Of a stretch of 36,240 bases of DNA, positions 17,884 to 25,682 are shown piece by piece. How positions within the stretch are numbered: the first letter of the stretch is position 1; the number at the start of each line of letters is the position of its first letter. The position numbers were made by a program, and so were the translations under genes. This stretch comes from a virus. The stretch spans positions 1-36,240 of the IMG/VR virus record IMGVR_UViG_3300040808_000776, one strand, 5' to 3'. Under the pieces are notes generated by a model, which was not told the DNA's origin, ran no database searches, and saw only the letters and a program-made list of their open reading frames with translations.

Positions 17884-18057
17884 TCAGTGGGTTACGGTGC
17901 GAACGCCGCCAAAGGTTGGCTTGACCTTGTCGGCTGGCTTGTACTTACGCTGCTTAGGGGTAAGCACTTCTGGCTTCTTCTCCTCCTTCACCTCTGGTTC
18001 CGGGAGGTTAGCCGGCTGCTCCACCTTGAGGGGGGGCTTCTTGCGGGGTGCTGTCAT
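17884..18057 (-). CDS. 57-residue Lys/Pro-rich ORF between portal and scaffold
   Basis: The frame starts at ATG 18057, inside the last 50 bases of the portal gene in another frame, and ends two bases before the scaffold start, so it fills a gap that would otherwise be 126 bases without a gene. The product is highly charged: it begins TAPRKKPPLKVEQPANLPEP, continues with a Glu/Lys run, then LTPKQRKYKPADKVKP, and ends TFGGVRTVTH. It looks disordered and basic overall. I do not recognise a family. It could be a small virion or assembly factor. The tight fit with both neighbours and sensible codon use argue that it is real. Confidence 0.6.
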   Translation of the reverse strand: MTAPRKKPPLKVEQPANLPEPEVKEEKKPEVLTPKQRKYKPADKVKPTFGGVRTVTH

Positions 18058-19663
18058 TTATCTGATCGAGAATTCCTGGGTTCTTAGAGGGGTCCATGAC
18101 TGGTGTGCCTGCCAGCTGTCCAGCTTGATCCATAAGGGACTGCTGCTGTGCTGCTTGCTGGGCTGCCTGCTGCTCCTGCTGACGCTCTTCTGCAGTCTTG
18201 ATCAGGTTTAGCTGATCGATACCTGCGGAGGTAGCAAGGCGCTTGGTGAACTCCTCGAGGTTTACAAAGGTTGGGATCTTGTCAGGACCAATGGTCTGGC
18301 CCAGAGTCTGGATGAATCCAGTCAGGGCTTGCAGGTCCTGGCCACGGCCAACACCGGACAGGCCGGCTACGACAGTGGGGAACACGAGATCCTTGGGCAG
18401 CTTCGGTAGTTCCTTCTTGCGTTGGAGTTCCGAGAGCTTACGGTTGAGATAAGGTGTAAGCAGCTCAATGGTGAGGCTGCTGTAGATACCACCCAGCTGC
18501 TCATCCAGCTCAGACTTGGTAGAGCGGATCTCTTCTGCGGTAGTCCGCTCAGAGTCACGCACGTTCAGGCTGAGGAATGCATCGCTGAGGCGTTGCGTCA
18601 ACATGTTGATCATGTCGTACGCTGTCTTGAAGTCAGCCGTCTTACCGACTTGTACAACTCCGACTTCATCAGGGCGGCCCTGAATGACGGAGCCGTTGTG
18701 GGCTTCGGCCAGCTGCTTCGGCTTGGTTGTGGAGCTGGGGCTAACGAGGAAGACGACCTTGGATGCAGCACTGCTGCCCTCCACGATCGACTGCATCAAG
18801 CTATCCAGGGAGCGGAGATCACCAAGGAACTCCTCCACACGTCCACGTCCATAGCTCTCACCGTCTACCATCTGGAACCGCAGGGGGATCCAGGGTGAGG
18901 TGTTCTTGGGAGCACTGCTCTCTGTATCGGGTAGTGGCTTGCCATCTACCTCTTGGTACCAGGACCAGCGCCCATTCTCGAGAGTCACCCAGGTGTACAG
19001 GGCTGCCTCGTCAAGGTCTGGGTTGATGACAAGATCACCAGTGATGTTACCACCACCACCTTCGCCGACATGGTTGCCGGGCATCATGTCACCGCCACGC
19101 TGAAACTCTTCAGGCAGGGTTTCACGGGGCACAGCCTCGAGTGTAACGATCTCAATGACGTTACCATCGCCATCTCTGTTCACTACATAGCGGTCAAGCG
19201 GGTACATCTTGAGACCCTTTGAGCCCATGAAAAGCAGGGCATTGCCGCATGTGACCAGATGACGCATGGCCTGTGAGATGATCACACGGTCAGCTGTCTC
19301 TGCAATGTTCTGCATGACCACGCGCTCCATCTTGGAGAGCACTTGATCGATCTCAGAACGTGCCTTCATATCCAGCTCAGGATCCTTGGCCAGTTGGCCG
19401 TCGTTGATCTGTAGCTTGAAGAAGGTTTGGTTGATTGGGAACAAGGCCAGCATCAGTTTGCTAGCCATTACGTTTACGCCTTTGGCGCCCACTGATTGCC
19501 ACGGTGTTGGGAGGTAAACTCCGTTCGAGTGGCCTGAAGGGGGCAGTAGATATGGAAGCGTTAGCTTCGAGCAGTCACGGGCGATGTCCAGAAACTGTTG
19601 GCGTGTGGAGCTGAGGCGTACATACCGCTGCTCAGCTGATAGTCTCTCTTTACGATCGTCCAT
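18008..19663 (-). CDS. Portal protein, head-tail connector (T7 gp8-like)
   Basis: This 551-residue protein matches T7 gp8 (about 536). The N-terminus RYVRLSSTRQQFLDIARDCS and then LPPSGHSNGVYLPTPWQSVG, then VNVMASKLMLALFPINQTFF, are hallmark blocks of T7-like portals. Later blocks DGESYGRGRVEEFLGDLRSL and LNVRDSERTTAEEIRSTKSE are also typical. Twelve copies form the ring through which DNA is packaged and ejected. The C-terminus (from about residue 495) is a Gln/Ala-rich helix followed by a Pro/Gly tail, which overlaps the next small ORF. A GGAG lies eight bases before the ATG. Confidence 0.95.
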   Translation of the reverse strand: MDDRKERLSAEQRYVRLSSTRQQFLDIARDCSKLTLPYLLPPSGHSNGVYLPTPWQSVGAKGVNVMASKLMLALFPINQTFFKLQINDGQLAKDPELDMKARSEIDQVLSKMERVVMQNIAETADRVIISQAMRHLVTCGNALLFMGSKGLKMYPLDRYVVNRDGDGNVIEIVTLEAVPRETLPEEFQRGGDMMPGNHVGEGGGGNITGDLVINPDLDEAALYTWVTLENGRWSWYQEVDGKPLPDTESSAPKNTSPWIPLRFQMVDGESYGRGRVEEFLGDLRSLDSLMQSIVEGSSAASKVVFLVSPSSTTKPKQLAEAHNGSVIQGRPDEVGVVQVGKTADFKTAYDMINMLTQRLSDAFLSLNVRDSERTTAEEIRSTKSELDEQLGGIYSSLTIELLTPYLNRKLSELQRKKELPKLPKDLVFPTVVAGLSGVGRGQDLQALTGFIQTLGQTIGPDKIPTFVNLEEFTKRLATSAGIDQLNLIKTAEERQQEQQAAQQAAQQQSLMDQAGQLAGTPVMDPSKNPGILDQINDSTPQEAPPQGGAAG

Positions 19664-19666
19664 TTA

Positions 19667-20494
19667 TCATACTCCGATAGCGAGGCCACTAGATGTGGTC
19701 ACATCGTCAGGAGTAGCAAGGCCAGTAGGACCTGTAGCGTCACCAATAGCGAGGCCTGTATCATTTGATGTGTCGAGTACTTCATCTGTGCCTTGACCAT
19801 TAACGTCAGGTACTGAGGTTGCTGAGTCTTGTGCGCCAGTCTCGAACTCACCACGGATGGTGTCGGTAGGCTCAGCTGTGGATACATCTGTATCGCCAGC
19901 AATTCCAGCCATGATTTCACCCATGGATTCCTCCATACCGGTCAGTACCGAGTCCATAGCTGTAGCGAAGTCTTCTGCCCAAGCATTCTGCTGGGCTGCC
20001 ATCTCATTGAAGAATGACTCAAAGTCAATGGCGTAGGGATCTTCAACTGCTGGCTCTGTAGACTCAACAGCTACATCTTGTACAGGATCTGCGACATCAC
20101 CTACGGTACCACCAGCACTGATAAGACTATCTAAGGTCTTGTCATTCTTGCTGATCTGATCATAGAATCCGCCACTCTTGTTGTAACCAAAGGCTTGATT
20201 CTTTCCTGGGGTAGCACCCTGGATAGCCTTCTGCGTCTTGGATAGATTGGAGATCCCAAGATCACCAAGAGCTTGGCCAAGGAAGGCCTCCTTCTGGTAA
20301 GCCGATTCGTTCTGATTCTGATAGTATTTAGTAGCGCTCTGCTCCAGGCCTACACCCTGCTTGTTAGCTTGAGAGTAAACCTTGTCCAGACTAGCGCCTG
20401 TGCTCTTCTTAATCTGCTTGGCTTCCTTCCTAGACAGGGTGGAGCCTGCATTCTTGAGAGCCTTACGTACTCCTTGATTGTTCTTCTTTGCCAT
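19667..20494 (-). CDS. Unrecognised pre-portal virion-region protein with C-terminal Gly-Leu-Ala-Ile-Gly repeats
   Basis: This 275-residue protein begins with a basic stretch (AKKNNQGVRKALKNAGSTLS), has a middle region with Gln/Asn-rich helix, then an acidic low-complexity half (residues 130-245). It ends with two copies of a short motif: TGLAIGDATG and SSGLAIGV, with TGLATPDD between them. The stop is three bases before the portal start, and its ATG shares one base with the preceding TAA. T7 has the small tail/assembly proteins 6.7 and 7.3 in this place, and T7 7.3 is also basic with a Gly-rich end, so a role in tail assembly or as a minor virion protein is possible. That is inference from position only. 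Confidence 0.7.
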   Translation of the reverse strand: MAKKNNQGVRKALKNAGSTLSRKEAKQIKKSTGASLDKVYSQANKQGVGLEQSATKYYQNQNESAYQKEAFLGQALGDLGISNLSKTQKAIQGATPGKNQAFGYNKSGGFYDQISKNDKTLDSLISAGGTVGDVADPVQDVAVESTEPAVEDPYAIDFESFFNEMAAQQNAWAEDFATAMDSVLTGMEESMGEIMAGIAGDTDVSTAEPTDTIRGEFETGAQDSATSVPDVNGQGTDEVLDTSNDTGLAIGDATGPTGLATPDDVTTSSGLAIGV

Positions 20495-20985
20495 TAGCCT
20501 GCGATTGATAGTCCTGGGTTAGATTTAGCTACTAGTTGTCCGGTACCCATCGACCTGTTCTGGTTCCGGTCCCGTGGTTTGATACGACGTGCTTCGTTCT
20601 CATTCACGGTGGGTTGAAGTCCCTGAGCTTTCAGGGCTGCCATCTCAGACTCCTTGGCTAGCCGACGATTCTCCATCATCTGTGCTGCCATCTGTTGCTG
20701 TGCCATCTTCTGGCTAGCAGCAAACTGCATCATCTGAGATTGCATCTGCATAGCCGCTTGCTGCGACTGCTGCGATTGTGATAGTTTGAATTGTTGGAAT
20801 GCGTTGTACTGGCCTTCCTTGAATGTACGCTCATTCTGCGCCACCATTTCGTTGTGACGTTTCTGAGCCTTCCTCTCGGTGCGCTTGTACTGGCGCTTCA
20901 TCTGCTTTTCGGAGCGCTTCTGAGCCTGCTCCTGCTTCTTCATGTCAGAAGAAGAAGGTCCCGAAGGACCTCCACCACTACACAT
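20494..20985 (-). CDS. Gln/Met-rich small protein, possible T7 gp7.3-like tail assembly protein
   Basis: I choose ATG 20985 (163 residues) over the earlier ATG at 21021, because it overlaps the preceding stop by only eight bases and gives the start MCSGGGPSG. Residues 15-55 are a Lys/Arg-rich helix, residues 65-115 are a Gln/Met-rich coiled coil, and the end is GTGQLVAKSNPGLSIAG. The last residues resemble the Gly-Leu-Ala-Ile-Gly ends of the next protein and the Gly-rich end of T7 gp7.3. The Met-Cys start and Gln-rich helix also recall the gp14-like ejection protein. The function is not known from sequence; location before the portal suggests a virion component. Confidence 0.68.
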   Translation of the reverse strand: MCSGGGPSGPSSSDMKKQEQAQKRSEKQMKRQYKRTERKAQKRHNEMVAQNERTFKEGQYNAFQQFKLSQSQQSQQAAMQMQSQMMQFAASQKMAQQQMAAQMMENRRLAKESEMAALKAQGLQPTVNENEARRIKPRDRNQNRSMGTGQLVAKSNPGLSIAG

Positions 20986-21160
20986 GGGGTTTCTCCAGTT
21001 CTTGTTTGAGGTGTCGAACAACAGAAACTTGACCAGCCCGGTAGGCTACCTCCCTAGGGTCCAGCATGTGGTCCGGGTAGGTGTCCGGGTAGAGCTGCTC
21101 AAGTTTGTTGATGAGGCGCTTGAGTTGAGCTGAGCTGAACTCTAAGGTGGGGTCAATCAT
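20978..21160 (-). CDS. 60-residue unrecognised protein after NrdJ
   Basis: The ATG overlaps the nrdJ stop by four bases and the stop overlaps the next start by eight bases, a good sign of a real, coupled gene. The product is mostly helical: FSSAQLKRLINKLEQLYPDT, then DPREVAYRAGQVSVVRHLKQ. I do not recognise a family, although the pattern of a short two-helix protein is common among small phage regulators and assembly factors. No cysteine or membrane segment is present. Confidence 0.75.
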   Translation of the reverse strand: MIDPTLEFSSAQLKRLINKLEQLYPDTYPDHMLDPREVAYRAGQVSVVRHLKQELEKPHV

Positions 21161-23397
21161 TGAGGTTTCTTCTCAGAGAAGAGGCACTTATCCCCGTCGC
21201 AAGCCGCTGGGCCACTGGCCTCGTGGGCAGTTCCATAAACTGACATAGCCAGAGCAAAGTCGTCAGTGATACGACGCTCCAGTACATCACGTTCCAGCTG
21301 CTCGTATGTCTCCCGATCAATAGGTTCAAACGGGAGGCGAGGGAATGTTTCATTGGCATCGAAACGAGCCAGCAAGGCGGCAGAGATGTATCCTTCATCA
21401 GCTTGGATAGCCTTGTGGATGAGGGTAGACAACTCTTCGATCTCGTGCTCGCGATACTCCAGCGTTGCTGAAGTGTTGTGGGTTGTGTAATACTTCTGCA
21501 CTTGCATGTAGAAGTCCCACTGTGCGTTGATTCCAAAGCCGTTAATGTTGTACTGGTCGCAGCCAGGAAGATCAGCCCAGGGTGTCTGGACAGGGATCTC
21601 TACAAGCCACTCAGTGCAGCGGGGATCACGAGGATCGTCCAGCAGAGCACCTGTCTCGTCACGATCTGACTGAGACGGAATGATCTTGTAGCCGTAAGCC
21701 TCACAAGCCAGAGCGACAGGATCGTTCTTGGCAAAGGTGATGCGACGGATAAACCGTGCTGCCTTGGGCGGGTGCCAGCCAGGAGCAGCCCCGGTGAGAA
21801 GGGACTTGGTTCCGGCAGGTTGTACGGTGGTGAAACGGTTGGGGATGCGCAGTCCGTGGCGGTTGCAGTACTCAGTGACTGTCTCCTCTACGGTACGACG
21901 CCAGAAGTCAAGGTAGTTGCTCTCGACAATGCGATAGCCAAGACCTTCAGGACCATTGGGGCGGCCCTTCTCCCACCAATCAAGCCAGCCTGCTCCGAAT
22001 GCCTTCACGAAGAAGTCGAAGAGACCAGTGAAGCTGACACCAATGATGGGATCGACTTCACGGCTGAACTGATAGCGGGGAACTTTGAACTCATGATGGA
22101 GCAACGCTGCGGCTGCAATTGCTCCTGCCTTGAACGCACGATGCTGGGCATCCCAGTCATTGGGATCCAGCTGGTTCAAGTGGATCTCAGCAAGGTTACA
22201 GTGGAAGTCCTTGCCAAGTATTTCACCACAGGGGTTCAAGCCGTAGCGACCCATGCGGTGTTCAATGTGGTCAGCACCTAGATCCTCGAGGTATCCTGCT
22301 GCGAGATCTGGGGATGCCTCGTAGAGATAGAGGAACTGGCGCTTCTTGTCGTCAGTATCCAGGAAGTCAACGCTACTCCGAGCAATAGCCTCGGGGGCGT
22401 ACTGGATAGCACCTTCTCCTGAATAGAATTGCTTGGTAACACTAGCTTTAACCTCGTCAAACGTAGGCTTGGCGTGGAATACCCGAGTGTGATTAGCCAT
22501 GCGTAGCGCATCACGCTCAGGATCAATCCGCCACTTACCATCTTCGCCCTGTTGCCAGAGATTGTCTTTTGCTACTGCTGCTGCTTCATCGTCACCGTGG
22601 AACTGGCGCATGCCAGCAGAACGGCGAACGTTACCTGCCACAACGGCGAGGCTCGATTCATCTAGCAGTAGGCAGCACTCAACAGAAGTGAGCTTACGAC
22701 CGTGTGCCTTGGAGAGAATTTCTCCAGCACGTCGATAGAAATGGGCGAGCTTAACTGGGTTGGCCACCCCACCGAAGCCGGCAATGGGTGAGCCAGGAGC
22801 CCGGACATGTGATAGATCGATTACTACCTTTTCGATCTTGTCCGGGCCACAAGCTAGATTAAGGAGTGAGAGGAAGGCGTCACACCAACCTTCTCGTGAA
22901 TCGCCAACGGTAACAATGGCTTCTTCCTTGCTAATGGCCGCAATCGTGTGCTCAACTGGGTTTTCTTCTTCCCCAATTTTCTCCAGGATATCTAATGTAA
23001 AGTTTTGTCTCACTACTGGGAGCTTCTCAAAGGTGCGGGGCTCAATGATTGCTCCGGTACCAGAGCCCATCATCAGGAGCTCCATCTGCAGGCTGAAGGC
23101 CTCGAGATCTTCCAGGTCAGTGTTGGTGCAGTTGTAGGCACCACTGAAGTTCTTCTGCTGCTCAATCCAGGGGGTGCCACCTACCCACAGCCATCGGCCA
23201 GAGGGTAGAGCCTTGAGCTCAGACATCTGCTCACGGATCAGAGCAGCTTCATCTTCTTCCAGGTGTCCCACACGGGTAAGGCCAGATACACACCGCTCAA
23301 CGGTGTCTTGCCATGTCTCTTTACCGTTCTCTGTGCGGCGTGAGTAGGTGCGGAAGTAGACGGGATTAGCGCAGGGTGCTTGCTTGGGAAACGACAT
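21157..23397 (-). CDS. nrdJ: Ribonucleoside-triphosphate reductase, monomeric class II (adenosylcobalamin-dependent)
   Basis: This 746-residue enzyme has the length and motifs of the Lactobacillus-type monomeric class II reductase. It carries LPSGRWLWVGGTPW at residues 64-77, Cys90 (AYNCTNTDLED), MGSGTGAIIEP at 110-120, the radical-site motif NPCGEI with Cys390, Cys400 (DFHCNLAEIHLN) as the likely partner of Cys90, and a C-terminal CDGDKC pair that would be reduced by thioredoxin or glutaredoxin. It converts ribonucleoside triphosphates to deoxyribonucleotides and needs vitamin B12 from the host, which most marine cyanobacteria make in the pseudo form. Class II enzymes are common in cyanopodoviruses. 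The placement after thyX and a MazG-like gene makes a nucleotide-supply block within the replication cluster. Confidence 0.95.
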   Translation of the reverse strand: MSFPKQAPCANPVYFRTYSRRTENGKETWQDTVERCVSGLTRVGHLEEDEAALIREQMSELKALPSGRWLWVGGTPWIEQQKNFSGAYNCTNTDLEDLEAFSLQMELLMMGSGTGAIIEPRTFEKLPVVRQNFTLDILEKIGEEENPVEHTIAAISKEEAIVTVGDSREGWCDAFLSLLNLACGPDKIEKVVIDLSHVRAPGSPIAGFGGVANPVKLAHFYRRAGEILSKAHGRKLTSVECCLLLDESSLAVVAGNVRRSAGMRQFHGDDEAAAVAKDNLWQQGEDGKWRIDPERDALRMANHTRVFHAKPTFDEVKASVTKQFYSGEGAIQYAPEAIARSSVDFLDTDDKKRQFLYLYEASPDLAAGYLEDLGADHIEHRMGRYGLNPCGEILGKDFHCNLAEIHLNQLDPNDWDAQHRAFKAGAIAAAALLHHEFKVPRYQFSREVDPIIGVSFTGLFDFFVKAFGAGWLDWWEKGRPNGPEGLGYRIVESNYLDFWRRTVEETVTEYCNRHGLRIPNRFTTVQPAGTKSLLTGAAPGWHPPKAARFIRRITFAKNDPVALACEAYGYKIIPSQSDRDETGALLDDPRDPRCTEWLVEIPVQTPWADLPGCDQYNINGFGINAQWDFYMQVQKYYTTHNTSATLEYREHEIEELSTLIHKAIQADEGYISAALLARFDANETFPRLPFEPIDRETYEQLERDVLERRITDDFALAMSVYGTAHEASGPAACDGDKCLFSEKKPQ

Positions 23398-23560
23398 ATG
23401 CTTGGTTGAGTTGGTTGACTTTGGGATCGACTAGGTGAAAGGAAGAGACCCAGCCGATCTCTTCCCCGACATGTATTTCTACACAGTCTTCATGGGTAAT
23501 TATTTCCGGTTGCGGCGGCAACAGCTGGGTAGACTCCAACGAAGATTCTACGGATTGCAT
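23366..23560 (-). CDS. 64-residue ORF bridging thyX and nrdJ
   Basis: This frame overlaps the end of thyX by 71 bases and the start of nrdJ by 32 bases, and covers the 92-base gap between them. The product begins QSVESSLESTQLLPPQPEII and continues THEDCVEIHVGEEIGWVSSF, then HLVDPKVNQLNQAYVV. It is acidic, with alternating hydrophobic residues that suggest a small beta fold. I recognise no family. The long overlap with thyX lowers confidence, but the non-overlapping part has normal codon use, and no other frame fills the gap. Confidence 0.45.
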   Translation of the reverse strand: MQSVESSLESTQLLPPQPEIITHEDCVEIHVGEEIGWVSSFHLVDPKVNQLNQAYVVSQASTLR

Positions 23561-24122
23561 CAGCTACTTCTCTATGTTCTAGTTGGGTTGCGGGGTCACA
23601 GCGGACCTTGAAGTAATGGATCCACGAGCGGACTGTACCTGACATGTACATCCGAGTGGGTGTTGATAGTGGAAGCACGCGGCGTGCGCACTCCTTGGCC
23701 ACACCAGCATCCAGCATGGACTGGTAGAGGTCGTAGCCTGCCAGGTTGTGGCGTGCGATAGCCTCCTGGTAGCGCTCTACGAGCTGCTCTGGGAGGTCGT
23801 CTGTGCTGTTCTGCCTGTTCTTAAGGTCTTGTCTACGCAGAGCAGGCACGACGGGCAGTGGGGCCTGAGCATAGCGTTGGCTGAACTCTTGGAAGGAGAA
23901 GCTCCGGTGGCGTAGTATTTGGGCTGCGACATCACGTTCGGTTTCAATTTCAACGCACAGCGAGGCCATCTCAAATGGTGACCAATGCGCGTGGTTGATT
24001 AGGTACTTGATGAGTTTGGGGGCTGTGGCATCGTTGTTCTCGTTAGCTGGGTTCGAGACACGTGCCATCTTGGCGATCAACTGGTCGCCTTCAGGGGTAG
24101 CCCATACAAGCTTTACGTTCAT
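23490..24122 (-). CDS. thyX: Flavin-dependent thymidylate synthase
   Basis: This 210-residue protein carries the ThyX signature RHRSFSFQEFSQRY at residues 71-84, preceded by HWSPFEMASLCVEIET (46-61). The C-terminal part has RMYMSGTVRSWIHYFKVR, which holds the conserved Arg/Ser contacts for dUMP. It makes dTMP from dUMP using methylenetetrahydrofolate, NADPH and FAD. It lies after the MazG-like gene with a four-base overlap, and before the reductase, so dUTP/dUMP turnover and dTMP synthesis are linked. The length is normal for the family and no key residue appears to be missing. Confidence 0.95.
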   Translation of the reverse strand: MNVKLVWATPEGDQLIAKMARVSNPANENNDATAPKLIKYLINHAHWSPFEMASLCVEIETERDVAAQILRHRSFSFQEFSQRYAQAPLPVVPALRRQDLKNRQNSTDDLPEQLVERYQEAIARHNLAGYDLYQSMLDAGVAKECARRVLPLSTPTRMYMSGTVRSWIHYFKVRCDPATQLEHREVADAIRRIFVGVYPAVAAATGNNYP

Positions 24123-24499
24123 ACGAGATCAATCAGGGTAGGGGGTTGGTAGTTGGGGCCTTTCAGAACCTTACCGTCTTCACGGCGGATTGGCTTACCG
24201 TCAACAAGCTTGGACATGTTGGAAGCTTGAACCCGATCAAGGGCCTCATCCAAGTCCCAGCCTACTGCAGCAGCAAGCTGGTAGCAGACGTAAACGAGGT
24301 CTGCCAGCTCCTTGAGGGCCTCCTCTCGTGCGCGCTTGTTGCGCAGGTCGTCTGATGCGAGATACAGGGCTTCAATGAGCTCCTGGAACTCTTCTGAGAT
24401 CAAGGTGCGTTGGAACTTCACCACATCCCTACTGAAGAGGTTGAGTGTCTGGCCCATTGCCAAACGGAAGTCAACGGCTTGCTGCTGGTGGCTCGACAT
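24119..24499 (-). CDS. MazG-like nucleotide pyrophosphohydrolase
   Basis: This 126-residue protein has the all-alpha NTP pyrophosphatase pattern: SEEFQELIEALYLASDDL (the first Glu-x-x-Glu pair) and EALKELADLVYVCYQLAAAV (the second Glu and Asp), followed by WDLDEALDRVQASNMSKLVD, with the conserved Asn-Met-Ser-Lys seen in phage members. Such enzymes hydrolyse nucleoside triphosphates, often dNTPs such as dUTP or dCTP, to monophosphates. That would supply dUMP to ThyX next door. Cyanophage MazG has also been proposed to act on ppGpp, but that is not supported by this sequence alone. ATG 24499 is preceded by CCATCACACAAC, similar to other leaders here; Met15 (24457) is an alternative start. Confidence 0.88.
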   Translation of the reverse strand: MSSHQQQAVDFRLAMGQTLNLFSRDVVKFQRTLISEEFQELIEALYLASDDLRNKRAREEALKELADLVYVCYQLAAAVGWDLDEALDRVQASNMSKLVDGKPIRREDGKVLKGPNYQPPTLIDLV

Positions 24500-24725
24500 G
24501 TTGTGTGATGGAAACGAGTTTGTTGATGTACGCCTGTGCCTTAAGCAGGTCGTCTAGGCTGCTCTCGTGGGCCTTGTGGCCTGCTCTGCAGATGTACTTG
24601 ATAACATTGCCTTCCAGGTAGCCAAGCTGCTGGTCAGCAATGAAATCCCATACTTGAATCTTGCCACGTTGGTAGTGGGCTGGTGAATACTTACACATTT
24701 GGGATGGTGGTGGAAAATCATTCAT
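24471..24725 (-). CDS. DUF3310 family protein (T7 gp1.7 nucleotide kinase-related)
   Basis: I choose ATG 24725 (84 residues), which overlaps the preceding stop by eight bases, over the longer frame from 24767. The core YSPAHYQRGKIQVWDFIADQ, then LGYLEGNVIKYICRAGHK, then DDLLKAQAYINKLV is the usual DUF3310 pattern. T7 gp1.7 contains this family and acts as an unusual nucleotide kinase (dTMP and dGMP) that forms high-order oligomers. Here the domain stands nearly alone. It fits the nucleotide-metabolism block, but kinase activity for such short members is not established. Confidence 0.82.
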   Translation of the reverse strand: MNDFPPPSQMCKYSPAHYQRGKIQVWDFIADQQLGYLEGNVIKYICRAGHKAHESSLDDLLKAQAYINKLVSITQHVEPPAASR

Positions 24726-24963
24726 CTTCGAGTCCAAGATCTTTGCGGATTTCTGAAGCCATGTCATAGTACTTCTTGGGTACGTACCCGATCTTCATGT
24801 AGAACCTCTCTAGATATATTTCAGCCAGAAGCTTCACCTTTAAGACTTTAGACTCCACAAGGTGCTCAAAGCGGATGACTTGCAACTGAACCCAGCGCAT
24901 AAAGTGGGGTTCAAGGGCAATAGCTACAATGATGATTGTGAACAGGAAGTAGTAGACGTTCAT
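24718..24963 (-). CDS. Small membrane-anchored protein, 81 residues
   Basis: Residues 3-20 (VYYFLFTIIIVAIALEPH) form one membrane helix with a very short N-terminus. The rest is a charged helical tail (RWVQLQVIRFEHLVESKVLK, then RKDLGLEDE at the end). The ATG overlaps the exonuclease stop by four bases, and its own stop overlaps the DUF3310 gene start by eight bases. I recognise no family. It may tether something at the cytoplasmic or thylakoid membrane; there is no cleavage site for a signal peptidase. Confidence 0.75.
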   Translation of the reverse strand: MNVYYFLFTIIIVAIALEPHFMRWVQLQVIRFEHLVESKVLKVKLLAEIYLERFYMKIGYVPKKYYDMASEIRKDLGLEDE

Positions 24964-25682
24964 GGGGTAAAGAGAATAGGTTTACCAGCTGCATCAATCA
25001 TGTCAGCTGTGAGGATTGTTGCTAGGCGGACGGAAGTGATAGCATCTTCCTCGGTGTGGCCGGCGTCAAGAAAGGCGTCACGGACTACTGGCCAGTAGTC
25101 CCCATCCTTGACTTGACTGAGCAGCTGGTGGGCGCGCTTAGGGCCGATGCCACGAGCACCGGGGTAACCATCTGTCTGGTCACCGGTCAGCGCTTGCTCC
25201 CAGCGTTTGTAGATAGCAGCTTCTTTAGTTTGCTGAAAGAGTTCTTTGTTGTTCCAGATTTTGACTGGGAACTGTTGGAGGTCTTTATCTGGAGAGCAGA
25301 GGATGAAGTCGGGGTGTTTCCCGCTTGTGCAAGCGACTCCAAGAAGGTCGTCAGCTTCGAGCCCTTCCCTTTCGTAGGTAGGCCAGGTGTCTTTGGCCCA
25401 TTTCTTGAGCTTAAGATACCCAGAAGGTTTCCGCTTGACTCGGTTTCCTTTGTAGTCTGGGAAGACTGTTTTCCTGAAGTTAATTGGGCTAGTTGTGAAG
25501 CAGAGCACATGTGTAGAATCGAAACGGGTCATGAGTTCCCGCATCAGCTGCTTGACGATCTGTTTGCCGCGCTTGAAGTCCCCGATGACAACAGTACATT
25601 CGGGGTTAAACTCCAGCTCGGTCTCAGATGTTGAGGCAGCTCGATACAGGATAGGGTCGAAGTCAATCAGTAGGAGGGTCAT
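24960..25682 (-). CDS. 5'-3' exonuclease (T7 gp6-like)
   Basis: This 240-residue protein has the flap-nuclease/5'-3' exonuclease pattern: LLLIDFDPILYRA at the start (first metal Asp), FPDYKGNRVKRKPSGYLKLK in the arch region, EADDLLG (metal pair), SPDKDLQQFP and the helix-hairpin-helix region TGDQTDGYPGARGIGPKRAH. The order and length are close to T7 gp6 (300), though shorter. It removes RNA primers and degrades host DNA to nucleotides for phage synthesis. It sits just after the polymerase and endonuclease VII-like genes, as expected. The start overlaps the preceding gene's end by 20 bases, and no Shine-Dalgarno is seen. Confidence 0.93.
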   Translation of the reverse strand: MTLLLIDFDPILYRAASTSETELEFNPECTVVIGDFKRGKQIVKQLMRELMTRFDSTHVLCFTTSPINFRKTVFPDYKGNRVKRKPSGYLKLKKWAKDTWPTYEREGLEADDLLGVACTSGKHPDFILCSPDKDLQQFPVKIWNNKELFQQTKEAAIYKRWEQALTGDQTDGYPGARGIGPKRAHQLLSQVKDGDYWPVVRDAFLDAGHTEEDAITSVRLATILTADMIDAAGKPILFTP

